NCBI GenBank assembly: GCA_938036875.1
Contig: CALHVX010000017.1
Coordinates: 1-64,000 of the forward strand
Direction of reading: 5' to 3'
Length of the DNA stretch: 64,000 nt
Source of the DNA: an uncultured Pseudomonadales bacterium
Lineage (GTDB): Bacteria > Pseudomonadota > Gammaproteobacteria > Pseudomonadales > Azotimanducaceae
Position numbers and translations under genes: made by a program. Shown here piece after piece: positions 7,383-16,027 of the stretch. Every line of letters begins with the position of its first letter. Within the stretch, counting starts at the first letter, position 1. The notes beneath the pieces were generated by a model. It saw only the letters and a program-made list of their open reading frames with translations. It did not search any database and was not told the DNA's origin.

Positions 7383-9077
7383 CTATTTGGCCCGCAGCAA
7401 ACGACCAGGCAACTCGCCTTCAGGCTCATTGTTGGTCAGCAACACCTGGCCATTCACCACCGTATGCTTAATTCCGGTCGCTACCTGCTTCAATCGACGC
7501 TCCCCTGCGGGCAGATCATTGACGACCTGGGGTAGCTGCGGCCCCACGGTGTCTGCATCAAAGACCACAACATCCGCCGCCATGCCTTCGCGAAGCAAGC
7601 CTCGGTCGTGCAGCTTCCACATGGTAGCCGTGTTGTAGGTGATTTGGCGCACCGCCTCTTCCAGCGTCAGCTCTTGGCGTTCACGCACCCAATGGCTAAG
7701 CAGGTGGGTTTGCAGGGAGCTATCCATAATCTGCGCAACATGGGCGCCGGAATCGCTGAAGGTCACCATGGAGCGAGGATGCTTCATCATCTCTAGGACA
7801 TGGTCTTGATCTTCGTTGGCAATGGGCTGGCGGAAGAACATCTTAAAGTCACGCTCAAGCGCCATGTCGATCATCAGCTCAACCGGATGTACCCCGGCTT
7901 CTTTTGCCAAGCTCGCCATATCTCTAACGTCGTTAGACATATCGGACATGGGGTAAACGTACTCCCATTGGGGTGGCCGTGCTTCTGCGCCAACAACCCT
8001 AGGACCGGTGTACTCGCGGCTGGCGATCTCAACCAGCTGCGCTTTGATTTGCGGATCTGCAAACTTGGCTTTCTGCTCAGCTAGCGGCAAGGCTCGAATG
8101 TCACGCCACATCTCCCATTTATCGAATGGTGTGTGCGATTCAAAAGATAACAAGACATTCAACGCCCTAGTGTGCACCTGAGCGTAGATTTGCCCACCTT
8201 CTGCGGCAGCCTCATCAAGCAAATCAAAATAGGGACGCCAGATCTCGGGCGCCTGCCGAACGCTGAACATACCCCAGGTTTGGGTTACGCCAGATTCCAC
8301 CGCAAGATTTTTCAGCCGATCAAAATACTCGCGCATTCGCTGGGGATCACGCCCGGGTGCTTCACCAGCAATTTCGAAGATACCCCGGCCTATGGCGCCC
8401 ATGGAGTTTACGATGGCCCGTACTTCATCCCACTGCGCCACCCGACTAGCAACGGGCCGATCATCAGCCGTGGTGTGGTTAAAGGTGCGTGAGGTCGAAA
8501 ATCCAATGGCGCCTGCGTGCAATGCTTCTTGCACCAAGTCGCACATGCGTTTGGTTTCATCTGCGGTTGCGGGGTCGGTAAAGGCGCGCTCACCCATCAC
8601 AAAGGTTCGCAACGCTGAGTGACCAATGTAACCGGCATAGTTTATGCCTTTGGGTAGCGCATCAATGGTGTCTAAAAATTCGGGGAAAGTTTCCCAAGAC
8701 CAATCGATGCCGGCCAACATGGCGTTGCGAGATAAATCTTCTGCGCGCTCCAAGTTCCGAAAGACTAGATCCGCATCGTCTTCGTGGCAGGGTGCCAGGG
8801 TAAATCCGCAATTGCCCATCACCGCCGTGGTGACCCCGTGATAACAAGAGCAAGAGCCTATGGGGTCCCAAAATATTTGCGCGTCCATATGCGTATGGCC
8901 ATCCACAAACCCAGGGCTGACGATGTGGCCGGCTGCATCAAGTGTGCGCTTGGCTTTGCCATTCGGCCGACCGATGTTGGCAATAAGACCGTCTTGGATG
9001 GCAACATCTGCGCGGTATCGAGCGCCACCCGAGCCATCAATTACCGTGCCGTTTTTGATTAGTAAGTCGTACGTCAT
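7383..9077 (-). CDS. amidohydrolase of the N-acyl-D-amino-acid deacylase family
   Basis: A 564-residue metal-dependent amidohydrolase (D-aminoacylase/dihydroorotase-like). The N-terminal small beta-domain starts MTYDLLIKNGTVIDGSGG and leads to the metal-binding HxH motif in SPGFVDGHTHMDAQ. Later metal and active-site segments include NCGFTLAPC, YIGHSALR and SDSGAHVAQI; the C-terminal beta-domain ends VVNGQVLLTNNEPEGELPGRLLR, as usual for the family. Members remove N-acyl groups from D-amino acids, but many of this subgroup are uncharacterised. ATG 9077 lies 62 bases after the asparaginase-like gene on the same strand. Both neighbours act on amino-acid-like amides, which fits a scavenging role, though this is only inference. 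Confidence 0.88.
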   Translation of the reverse strand: MTYDLLIKNGTVIDGSGGARYRADVAIQDGLIANIGRPNGKAKRTLDAAGHIVSPGFVDGHTHMDAQIFWDPIGSCSCYHGVTTAVMGNCGFTLAPCHEDDADLVFRNLERAEDLSRNAMLAGIDWSWETFPEFLDTIDALPKGINYAGYIGHSALRTFVMGERAFTDPATADETKRMCDLVQEALHAGAIGFSTSRTFNHTTADDRPVASRVAQWDEVRAIVNSMGAIGRGIFEIAGEAPGRDPQRMREYFDRLKNLAVESGVTQTWGMFSVRQAPEIWRPYFDLLDEAAAEGGQIYAQVHTRALNVLLSFESHTPFDKWEMWRDIRALPLAEQKAKFADPQIKAQLVEIASREYTGPRVVGAEARPPQWEYVYPMSDMSNDVRDMASLAKEAGVHPVELMIDMALERDFKMFFRQPIANEDQDHVLEMMKHPRSMVTFSDSGAHVAQIMDSSLQTHLLSHWVRERQELTLEEAVRQITYNTATMWKLHDRGLLREGMAADVVVFDADTVGPQLPQVVNDLPAGERRLKQVATGIKHTVVNGQVLLTNNEPEGELPGRLLRAK

Positions 9078-9139
9078 ACCCTCGCCCCCAACAAATTTCT
9101 ATAACCCAACCCTATCACTTCGCTATTACCAGCCCCTCT

Positions 9140-9637
9140 TTACCAACCAACAAAGGCGTTTTTAGATCGATCTTTGCGAACCCGATCTGCGCTGAATACC
9201 TGCCCGTTCATCACGATGTAGACGCCGGGCGTCAAGCTTTGCACCGCAGCAAATGCCATCCCAACGTTGAAGGTGGCGTCGGTTCGTGCGAACCGTGCCG
9301 GGCTGAGCGAGCCGGTAAGAACAATAGTGCGCTGGGGCTTCGCATCCACCAAACCCGCCAACACCCCAGCGGTATCCGTCATGGTGTCGGTGCCATGGGT
9401 GATGATGATTCGGCTTTCCGGAGCGTTGGCAATGCTTTTGCGGATCAGCTCCCGGTCTGTATCGGTAAGCTCCAAGGAGTCTTTACGCAGCAAGCCCAGG
9501 AGTCGATACGGCTGCCGAACCTTGGCTTCTCGCAACAGTTCAGGCAGCACCGATTCACCCACTGCAAACTCACTCATCGCGTCAAAGTACACTTTGTCGA
9601 TGGTGCCGCCGGTCGTAATTAAGAGTATTTCTGACAT
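9140..9637 (-). CDS. single-domain asparaginase-like protein
   Basis: A 165-residue protein matching only the N-terminal domain of type I/II L-asparaginases. The two threonine-bearing active-site motifs are present: LITTGGTIDK near the start and ITHGTDTMTDTAG in the middle, followed by VLTGSLSPARFARTDATFNVGMA. The C-terminal domain, about 130 residues in full enzymes and contributing to the active site of the neighbouring subunit, is absent. The gene ends cleanly at ...NAFVGW with no homologous continuation, so it is a short-form member and not an obvious truncation. The ORF track begins at TTG 9640; ATG 9637 is the likelier start. Whether it hydrolyses asparagine is uncertain. Confidence 0.85.
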   Translation of the reverse strand: MSEILLITTGGTIDKVYFDAMSEFAVGESVLPELLREAKVRQPYRLLGLLRKDSLELTDTDRELIRKSIANAPESRIIITHGTDTMTDTAGVLAGLVDAKPQRTIVLTGSLSPARFARTDATFNVGMAFAAVQSLTPGVYIVMNGQVFSADRVRKDRSKNAFVGW

Positions 9638-9697
9638 CAAACCATGGTAACGCAGCGGTTCAGCAGAGTCGCTTCAACTTCCGTAGAATGCCTGCCC

Positions 9698-10498
9698 ATG
9701 CAGCTATCTTGGCAAGAACACCCTGGGCAAGGCCCGCATTTACTGTTGGTCCACGGTTTTTTGTCCAGCCACTACCAATGGCAGCAGAACCTCGAGGCGC
9801 TTAGCGCTGTATGCAGGCCGGTAACCGTTGAACTATGGGGGCACAACCAATCACCCACCCCCGATGAAACAGCCGATTTCGCGCCCACAGCCTACGTCGA
9901 GCAATTTGAGCAAATCCGGCAACAACTAGGCTGCGACAAGTGGCTACTGTGCGGCTATTCGCTCGGTGCCGGGCTGACCATCGCTTACAGCCTGGCCCAC
10001 CCGGAACGGGTGCTAGCTCATGCCTTCACCAATTCCACCTCGGCGTTATCAGACGCCGAGCAACAAGCGAGCTGGCAGGCCAGCGCAGAACCTAGTGCAC
10101 GCTCAATAATTGACGACGGCGTTGCGGCCATGGAGCGACTACCCGTTCACCCGATACACGCCAAAGTGCTGCCGCAGCCCGTTAAACAAGCTTTGGTTGC
10201 AGCCGCCAAAAAGCACAATCCCCTGGGTATCGCCAACACATTGCGCTACACCAATCCCGTGGTCTCAGTGCGCGGTCAAATCCACGCAAACACCCGCCCT
10301 GTCCTGCTGCTATGGGGCAAAAAAGAAAGGAGATTCTTAAAGCATCAGAGCTTCGTTGCCGCTAACATGCCGCATCTTCAGATCGCCGAGCTCAACGCTG
10401 GACACGGCGTCAACATGGAAGCCCACCAAGCATTTAACAACGCGATCTGTGACTTTATCGTCAAGCACGGCCACCAGCCCAACAAACACTTAAAATGA
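9698..10498 (+). CDS. alpha/beta-fold hydrolase
   Basis: A 266-residue alpha/beta hydrolase. The oxyanion-hole region HLLLVHGFLSSHYQWQQNL, the nucleophile elbow GYSLGAG (serine), an aspartate-region strand PVLLLWGKKERRF and the final histidine in ELNAGHGVNMEA are all visible, so the catalytic triad looks intact. I prefer ATG 9698 (MQLSWQEHPGQGPHLLL) to the track start at 9644, because the fold begins there; neither has a strong ribosome site. Its stop overlaps the next start as ATGA (10495-10498), so it is probably co-translated with the PlsC-like acyltransferase. A lipid or ester substrate would fit that pairing, but the sequence does not specify one. Confidence 0.85.
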   Translation: MQLSWQEHPGQGPHLLLVHGFLSSHYQWQQNLEALSAVCRPVTVELWGHNQSPTPDETADFAPTAYVEQFEQIRQQLGCDKWLLCGYSLGAGLTIAYSLAHPERVLAHAFTNSTSALSDAEQQASWQASAEPSARSIIDDGVAAMERLPVHPIHAKVLPQPVKQALVAAAKKHNPLGIANTLRYTNPVVSVRGQIHANTRPVLLLWGKKERRFLKHQSFVAANMPHLQIAELNAGHGVNMEAHQAFNNAICDFIVKHGHQPNKHLK

Positions 10499-11331
10499 CA
10501 ACAGCCCAACACATCGTTGATGAACTCATTGAGGAGCGCGCCGAAAGGTTGATGCAGCATCCACTGCTGTGGCGCCTGATCAAGCGGCTGTTGTATCCGG
10601 TTCTAAATTACGACGAAACCGTAAAAATAGTTGACGAAGTGCGTGAGCTGGATGGGGCCGGCGTGATGAATTACGTCAGCAACCGCTTAAACCTCAAACT
10701 GCAGACCCAGGGCTTAGACAACATCCCGAAAACCGGGGCCGCCGTGGTCCTAGCCAACCACCCGTCTGGCATCGCTGATGGCGTAGCAGTTTGGGATGCC
10801 TTACGCACAAGACGCGATGACCTCATGATTTTTGCGAACCGGGATGCCATTCGAGCAGCGCCAGGCTTAGCAGATCTCATCATTCCGGTTGAGTGGGTAG
10901 AAGAAAAGAAAACCCGCGAGCGTAGCAAAGAAACCGTTAAACAGATGGTGGGGGCATTTCGTTCTAAACGGCTAATTGTGATCTTTCCATCGGGTCGACT
11001 CGCCAAGCCAACGATTACGGGCTTGCAAGAACGCCCCTGGATGCCCACCGCGGTGAGCTTGGCACAAAAATACCAGTGCCCCATCATTCCCATGCACTTA
11101 GGTGGTCGCAACTCTTGGTTTTTCTATTGCATGTGCGTACTCAGTACCGAGCTACGCGACATGACGTTGTTCCGCGAGTTGCTTAATAAAAGCAGCACCG
11201 AGTATCGGATAAACGTTGCTGAAGCTATCAGTCCAGAGCAGGCTTGCGGCGATCACAAAGCGCTAACCATTGCCCTGCAAAAATTTGTTGCGCAAGACAT
11301 GGCCGCTGGAGCGCGCAAATTTTTGGGCTAG
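10495..11331 (+). CDS. PlsC-like 1-acyl-glycerol-3-phosphate acyltransferase family protein
   Basis: A 278-residue lysophospholipid-type acyltransferase. The catalytic block reads VVLANHPSGIADGVAV, a variant with five residues between His and Asp instead of the usual four, as I recall from a subgroup of PlsC-like proteins. A second block, VIFPSGRLAKP, corresponds to the FPEGTRS substrate-binding motif with serine in place of glutamate. An N-terminal helical part of about 60 residues precedes the domain. The gene overlaps the alpha/beta hydrolase by four bases and converges with the ferredoxin-like gene (9 bases between stops). It probably acylates a membrane lipid or related acceptor. Specificity is unknown. 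Confidence 0.82.
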   Translation: MTTAQHIVDELIEERAERLMQHPLLWRLIKRLLYPVLNYDETVKIVDEVRELDGAGVMNYVSNRLNLKLQTQGLDNIPKTGAAVVLANHPSGIADGVAVWDALRTRRDDLMIFANRDAIRAAPGLADLIIPVEWVEEKKTRERSKETVKQMVGAFRSKRLIVIFPSGRLAKPTITGLQERPWMPTAVSLAQKYQCPIIPMHLGGRNSWFFYCMCVLSTELRDMTLFRELLNKSSTEYRINVAEAISPEQACGDHKALTIALQKFVAQDMAAGARKFLG

Positions 11332-11340
11332 CATTGCTGC

Positions 11341-12219
11341 CTAAAGTTGCCGAAACGGATAGTAGGCTTTGGTTTCGGTGTCACTGCAACTAGCTAAGAT
11401 TGTCTCCGCCTGTTCTGCCGGACCCAGTGAAATTTTCACCTTTTGATCCGCATCCGCAAAAGTCACGTCCGCAGGATCACCCGCATTACCGCCGGCCACA
11501 TGCAGCAAACGCAAGCCTTGCCGCGCCACCATCCCTTCTGCCGCTTGCACCACCTTAGGATACCTAGTGCGTCCACGCAGATGCGTAAAGTCCAACAAGC
11601 CTTGCTCCACCTGTTCAACAAAGGCTTGCGCCCCTTCAGGTTGCACACGACCGTAAATCACATTTTGCGGTATGACCAACAAGTTTGGTGCAAAGCGATG
11701 CCCTCCAAGATGGGTTACCTGCCAAACTCGATCACCGACTAACTCTCGTAAACGTTGATACAACGGCAAGCCAAAGCGTGAGCAGCACAGATCACGCTTA
11801 CCGTTAGTACAAACCAAGTAGCGAGGTGCTGACGTAGGGCTTGGTGTGGCCTTACCAGAGCTCAGGTCGAGCCGACTTTGCACCAACCCCACTAGATCAA
11901 GGTCTAGCAGAAAATCGTAGCCGCTACCGCTGAACTCAAAGGTATGTCCGTGAGCGCTAACCAGCAACCGGGTTACATCATGGTCCAGCTCCGGCTGCCG
12001 CACCAATTGCGGCCTCAATTTGAGACCTAACTGAGCAAATTGCTCGGCAGTACGGGCAAGCCAAGCTTGAGTATCTGCGGTCAAGCTACCCTCGGTAATG
12101 GCCTTAGCGGGCCAACTGGCTTTGTACTCGAGCAACAACCAAACATCCACCTGCTCCGCCGTGCCTAGCATTGAACTGGACAGACTCTGCTCGCTGCAAA
12201 ATACTCGCTGTGTTGCCAC
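11341..12219 (-). CDS. sucrase/ferredoxin-like protein (thioredoxin-like 2Fe-2S fold)
   Basis: A 292-residue protein of the Suc_Fer-like family. The hallmark stretch LVCTNGKRDLCCSRFG supplies cysteines for a thioredoxin-like [2Fe-2S] ferredoxin centre, and HLGGHRFAPNLLVIP is the other conserved block with its His pair. The N-terminal FCSEQSLSSSMLGTA also fits. Family members are redox proteins found in bacteria and plants and are poorly understood; the sucrase name is historical and should not be taken as an activity. Single gene, convergent with the acyltransferase and divergent from the CoA-lyase gene, with 124 bases between starts that must hold both promoters. Confidence 0.85.
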   Translation of the reverse strand: MATQRVFCSEQSLSSSMLGTAEQVDVWLLLEYKASWPAKAITEGSLTADTQAWLARTAEQFAQLGLKLRPQLVRQPELDHDVTRLLVSAHGHTFEFSGSGYDFLLDLDLVGLVQSRLDLSSGKATPSPTSAPRYLVCTNGKRDLCCSRFGLPLYQRLRELVGDRVWQVTHLGGHRFAPNLLVIPQNVIYGRVQPEGAQAFVEQVEQGLLDFTHLRGRTRYPKVVQAAEGMVARQGLRLLHVAGGNAGDPADVTFADADQKVKISLGPAEQAETILASCSDTETKAYYPFRQL

Positions 12220-12343
12220 AATTAACCTCGTTATCTAATCAATCCACGCAAGCGCCCATCATGGTGGTCGCTAGGCGTTGGTGCAACATTGGCGGTAGAC
12301 TCTCAGGCATCCGTATTGCCTAACGTTACTTGAGGGGAGAACC

Positions 12344-13255
12344 ATGAGCCAACGACCACAACGCGCCCGACGCTGCCAACTGTCCGTACCCGGCAGCTCC
12401 GAAAAGATGATGCGCAAAGCCGCTGACCTGGATATCGACCATGTGTTCTTAGACCTTGAAGATGCCGTAGCACCCAGCGCCAAGCCGGATGCTCGAGGCA
12501 AAATTGTGGAAGCGATAAACTCTCTCGATTGGACACCACGGACCTTGTGCGTGCGCATCAACGATGTAGAAACCCAGTGGTGCCACGACGACATCATTGA
12601 GATCGTGACCGGCGCTGGTGACAAGCTCGACACCATCATGCTAACCAAAGCCAAAAGTGCCGCCGATGTGATGTTTGTACATTTGCTGCTCGACCAGCTT
12701 GAGCAAAAACTTGGGCTCAAACGCCGTATCGGCATTGAGTGCCTTATCGAAGAGGTCGAAGGCATGATGCAGGTCGAAGAAATTGCCGCCAGCTCAGACC
12801 GTCTAGAATGTTTAGTGTTTGGCATGGGCGATTACTCAGCAAGCCAGCAGATGCAAATCAACGCCGTAGGCGCATCCGGTAGCTACCCACCGGACTTGTG
12901 GCACTACCCGCGCTACAAAATGACCATCGCCTGCCGCGCAAACGGGATCGATCCGGTTGATGGCCCCTACGCCAACTTTAAAAACCCTGAAGGTTATCGC
13001 AAAGAAGCAGAGCGCTCATTTATTTTGGGTATGGTCGGCAAGTGGGCAATCCACCCAAATCAAGTAGTCACCGCCAACGAGGTGTTCACACCGGATGCAA
13101 CCGCCTTAGCCGATGCACGCAAGCAAAAATCAGCCTACGACCAGGCGCTGCAAGAAGGGCTTGGGGCGATCAACGTCGATGGCGTGATGGTTGATGCAGC
13201 AAGCATACGCATTGTGCAAAACTTGATTGATCGCGCTGATCTCATTGGTATGTAG
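12344..13255 (+). CDS. CoA ester lyase of the L-malyl-CoA/beta-methylmalyl-CoA lyase type
   Basis: A 303-residue HpcH/HpaI-CitE superfamily TIM barrel. Conserved blocks are LSVPGSSEKMMRKAADL, VFLDLEDAVAPSAK, the metal-binding glutamate region IGIECLIEEVEGM and the aspartate region VFGMGDYSASQQM, then GKWAIHPNQV. The motif order and spacing resemble Mcl1-type malyl-CoA lyases more than citrate lyase beta subunits. Such enzymes cleave or form 3-hydroxyacyl-CoA esters, releasing glyoxylate, pyruvate or acetate. ATG 12344 follows GAGGGGAGAA. The next gene, 29 bases on, is an acyl-CoA dehydrogenase, so a two-gene operon is likely. A second, more distant CitE-type gene lies at 21.8 kb. The substrate is not determined. 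Confidence 0.88.
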   Translation: MSQRPQRARRCQLSVPGSSEKMMRKAADLDIDHVFLDLEDAVAPSAKPDARGKIVEAINSLDWTPRTLCVRINDVETQWCHDDIIEIVTGAGDKLDTIMLTKAKSAADVMFVHLLLDQLEQKLGLKRRIGIECLIEEVEGMMQVEEIAASSDRLECLVFGMGDYSASQQMQINAVGASGSYPPDLWHYPRYKMTIACRANGIDPVDGPYANFKNPEGYRKEAERSFILGMVGKWAIHPNQVVTANEVFTPDATALADARKQKSAYDQALQEGLGAINVDGVMVDAASIRIVQNLIDRADLIGM

Positions 13256-13284
13256 GGTCAGAGCAAAACAATAAAGGCAAAACC

Positions 13285-14472
13285 ATGAGCAACCACTATC
13301 TAACCGAAGAGCGCTTGATGATCCAAGAGGTTGCTCGGGAGTTCACACGCAAAGAAGTATTGCCAGTGGCCAATGAGCTCGACCCAGTGCAGGGCGATAT
13401 CCCTATGGATCTGCGCAACAAAATGGGTGAGATGGGCTACTTCGGCATTCGTATGCCCGAAGCACAAGGCGGCCTGGGCTTAGGCGTTTTCGAATATTGT
13501 TTGATCGCCGAAGAGTTAGCACGCGGCTGGATGAGCGTTGCGAGCATCATCGCTCGTGCCCCTTCGCTGATGGGGGTTGGAGGTTGGCCAGAGGCCAAGC
13601 GCCAAGAACGCACCGAGCAAGCAGCGCGCGGTGAATACCTGGCCGCGGTTGCTTTGTCAGAGCCCGATGTTGGCTCAGATCTAGCCGGTATCAGCTGCCG
13701 TGCGGAGCTGGATGGCAATGAGTGGGTCATCAGCGGCAACAAATATTGGTGCACTTTTGCTGACGGCGCGGATTACATTCAGCTACTAGCTCGCATAGCG
13801 GTTGCCGGTGAGGATACAACCAGTGGGCGCCAGGGTTTACGCAGCTTTATCATTGAAAAGCCGCGCGGGGAGCTACCCCAGGGTTGCTCCGGGTCCCCCA
13901 TCCCGAAAATCGGCTACTTTGGCTGGAAAACCTGGGAGCTTGCATTCGATAACTGCCGTATCCCAAAAGATAACGTCATCACCGGCGGCAGCGGCGAAGG
14001 GTTTAAAAATACCGTTAATTTTTTAAACGCAGCTCGCGCGCATACCGCCGCTCGCTCCATTGGTCTTGCACGCGGGGCATTGGAAGACGCCATGGCTTAC
14101 GCTCAAGAGCGGGTGCAATTTGGTGTACCCATCTCTGACTTTCAAGAAACCCGATTTAAGCTAGCACGCATGGCCAGCGACATCGAGGCAGCCCGTCAAC
14201 TTATGTATCACGTGTGTACCTTGATGGATGATGGCGCAACCGCAGATAAAGAAGCCGCTATGGTCAAATGGCACGCGGCCGAGATGGCAGAACGCGTGAC
14301 CTCTGATGCTCTACAGATATTGGGTGGCGCCGGTTACACCAAGCTCTACGCCGTGGAACGCTACTGGCGTGATGCGCGCCTAACCAAAATCTTCGAAGGG
14401 ACCAGCGAAATACAACTCCGTATCATCTCTGACCGCTTGTTAGGCAAACCAACCCAGCGCGCTAACGCCTAA
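13285..14472 (+). CDS. acyl-CoA dehydrogenase
   Basis: A 395-residue acyl-CoA dehydrogenase with the complete set of family marks: ALSEPDVGSDLAG (FAD and substrate contact), YWCTFADGAD, the arginine-rich QFGVPISDFQ helix, LGGAGYTKLYAVERYWRDA and the C-terminal KIFEGTSEIQLRII, in which the glutamate is the usual catalytic base. It probably oxidises an acyl-CoA and feeds ETF. It follows the malyl-CoA-lyase-type gene by 29 bases and is probably co-transcribed. At 395 residues it is too short to be methylsuccinyl-CoA dehydrogenase of the ethylmalonyl-CoA pathway (about 550), despite the lyase next to it. Glutaryl-CoA or branched-chain acyl-CoA dehydrogenase are candidate activities. Confidence 0.92.
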   Translation: MSNHYLTEERLMIQEVAREFTRKEVLPVANELDPVQGDIPMDLRNKMGEMGYFGIRMPEAQGGLGLGVFEYCLIAEELARGWMSVASIIARAPSLMGVGGWPEAKRQERTEQAARGEYLAAVALSEPDVGSDLAGISCRAELDGNEWVISGNKYWCTFADGADYIQLLARIAVAGEDTTSGRQGLRSFIIEKPRGELPQGCSGSPIPKIGYFGWKTWELAFDNCRIPKDNVITGGSGEGFKNTVNFLNAARAHTAARSIGLARGALEDAMAYAQERVQFGVPISDFQETRFKLARMASDIEAARQLMYHVCTLMDDGATADKEAAMVKWHAAEMAERVTSDALQILGGAGYTKLYAVERYWRDARLTKIFEGTSEIQLRIISDRLLGKPTQRANA

Positions 14473-14535
14473 GATTCGAGCAAAACGATTGGTTATTCTC
14501 TGCAAACAGCCATTTAGTTCCAGTAACATGGGCTG

Positions 14536-14952
14536 ATGCTCGAGAACCGCTCCGCAGCCCGTCAGCTACTGGCACGCCTTGTATTGGTGGGCTTGGTGCT
14601 GCGCGTTGCGGTACCTGCGGGGTTCATGCCCACCAACCTAGACGATGGTTGGTTCTTAAAGCTCTGCCCAGACGGCATGTCCATGAGCGTGATGATGGCC
14701 CTACTTGGGCACGATCATCACCATCATCATTCCAGTCAACCGGGCGGGGAAGACGCCGAGCCTTACCAACAGTGTGACCTCGGCGGCGGCTTAGCGGACG
14801 ACAGCGCCTTACCTAAAGGCGAGCAATTCACAACCAACGGCTCAGCTACTCTAGCTCAAGCCCAACCATTGCAAGACTTAGCGCCAACCGGCACGGCTAG
14901 TGCATTCCAAGCCCGCGCACCACCCCACTCCCGGCACGATCAAAACACTTAA
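14536..14952 (+). CDS. DUF2946-like His-rich envelope protein
   Basis: A 138-residue protein with an N-terminal hydrophobic segment (LARLVLVGLVLRVAVPAGFMP), then WFLKLCPDGMSMSVMMALLG and a HDHHHHHSS histidine run. The order of hydrophobic helix, VPAGFMP and LCPDG is the pattern of DUF2946 proteins, which often sit beside metal or TonB-dependent transport genes. The Cys, Met and His content suggests copper or another soft metal, but this is inference. The C-terminal half is low in structure and rich in Ala, Gln and Pro. It is followed 34 bases later by a His/Met-rich outer-membrane protein. No metal-responsive operator was recognised in the 63-base upstream gap. Confidence 0.72.
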   Translation: MLENRSAARQLLARLVLVGLVLRVAVPAGFMPTNLDDGWFLKLCPDGMSMSVMMALLGHDHHHHHSSQPGGEDAEPYQQCDLGGGLADDSALPKGEQFTTNGSATLAQAQPLQDLAPTGTASAFQARAPPHSRHDQNT

Positions 14953-14986
14953 CTTTTCTTTTTAAGCCATGTTTCGGGAGAAACGA

Positions 14987-16027
14987 ATGCCGTTCACGTC
15001 AAAATTGGCGTGTCTGGTGCTACTGCTATCCGCCGGGATCGCAAGCGCTGACACGCACCCAGATTCACACGCCCCCATTAGTGTTATGGGCGATCACACA
15101 CACAGCCAAGGTGAGTTCATGCTTGGTTACCGTGCTATGCACATGTCAATGCAAGGTAACCGTGATGGCACCTCAAGCATCTCTTCCGCAGAGATAGCCA
15201 GCACCGCAGCAAACCCGTTTGGCGCACCACCTACTTTGCGGGTTGTCCCCGAAGACATGACCATGACCATGCACATGGTGAGCGCCATGTACGCGCCATC
15301 TGATCGCGTCACGCTCATGGGCATGCTCAACTACAGCACCAAAGAGATGGACCACACGACCTTTGCCGGACCTAGCGGCACCAATGTATTGGGCGGTTTC
15401 ACCACCAAAACTAGCGGTATGGGGGACACCAGTATTGCCGCGCTCATTCGCCTAGGAGATAGCCATCACAGCAAATGGCACGCCACTGTCGGCTTATCGC
15501 TACCCACCGGCGACATCGAAGAAACGGACGACATCCTGACACCGATGAACACTCGGCCATCACCCCGTCTACCCTACCCAATGCAGCTAGGCTCTGGCAC
15601 CTACGACCTAGTCACCGGTCTTACCTACAGCAGCAATGCGGATCGCTGGGGCTGGGGTAGCCAATGGCGCAGCCTAGTTCGCCTAGGTGAGAACGATGAA
15701 GATTACACCTTGGGTGATGAACACAAACTGCAGGGCTGGTTGAGCTACCGCATCAATGCATCGCTAAGCCTATCGGCGCGTCTGGCTTATCTGGATCGCG
15801 GCAACATTGACGGGATGGACCCATTGATTAACGCACCGGTCCAAACGGCAGATCCCGACCGCCATGGCATGCAGCGTTTAGACTTTGGCCTTGGGGCCAA
15901 CGTTTTGTTGCCGGGCCAAAAGCAGCGCTTGGCTCTAGAGGTCACCGCACCCGTCTATCAAAAGCTGGACGGACCCCAACTCGAAACCGATTGGGTACTG
16001 ACCTTCGGCTGGCAATACACGCCATGA
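14987..16027 (+). CDS. outer-membrane beta-barrel protein, His/Met-rich N-terminus
   Basis: A 346-residue protein with a signal peptide (MPFTSKLACLVLLLSAGIASA) and a mature start rich in His and Met (HPDSHAPISVMGDHTHSQG; MTMTMHMVSAMYAP). The rest has alternating hydrophobic strands and ends in an aromatic-terminated strand WVLTFGWQYTP, as expected for an outer-membrane barrel; it resembles the MetA-pathway/transporter-type OMP family. ATG 14987 has GGGAG upstream and is a better start than 14969. The gene follows the DUF2946-like protein, and its stop overlaps the start of the small membrane protein as ATGA. Together they suggest a metal-related envelope function, not proven. Confidence 0.75.
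   Translation: MPFTSKLACLVLLLSAGIASADTHPDSHAPISVMGDHTHSQGEFMLGYRAMHMSMQGNRDGTSSISSAEIASTAANPFGAPPTLRVVPEDMTMTMHMVSAMYAPSDRVTLMGMLNYSTKEMDHTTFAGPSGTNVLGGFTTKTSGMGDTSIAALIRLGDSHHSKWHATVGLSLPTGDIEETDDILTPMNTRPSPRLPYPMQLGSGTYDLVTGLTYSSNADRWGWGSQWRSLVRLGENDEDYTLGDEHKLQGWLSYRINASLSLSARLAYLDRGNIDGMDPLINAPVQTADPDRHGMQRLDFGLGANVLLPGQKQRLALEVTAPVYQKLDGPQLETDWVLTFGWQYTP

Noticed and set aside
12344-14472. Ethylmalonyl-CoA pathway pair (malyl-CoA lyase plus methylsuccinyl-CoA dehydrogenase)
   Set aside because: The adjacent acyl-CoA dehydrogenase is only 395 residues, far shorter than methylsuccinyl-CoA dehydrogenase, and no mutase, Ccr or mesaconyl-CoA hydratase of the usual type is in the window.
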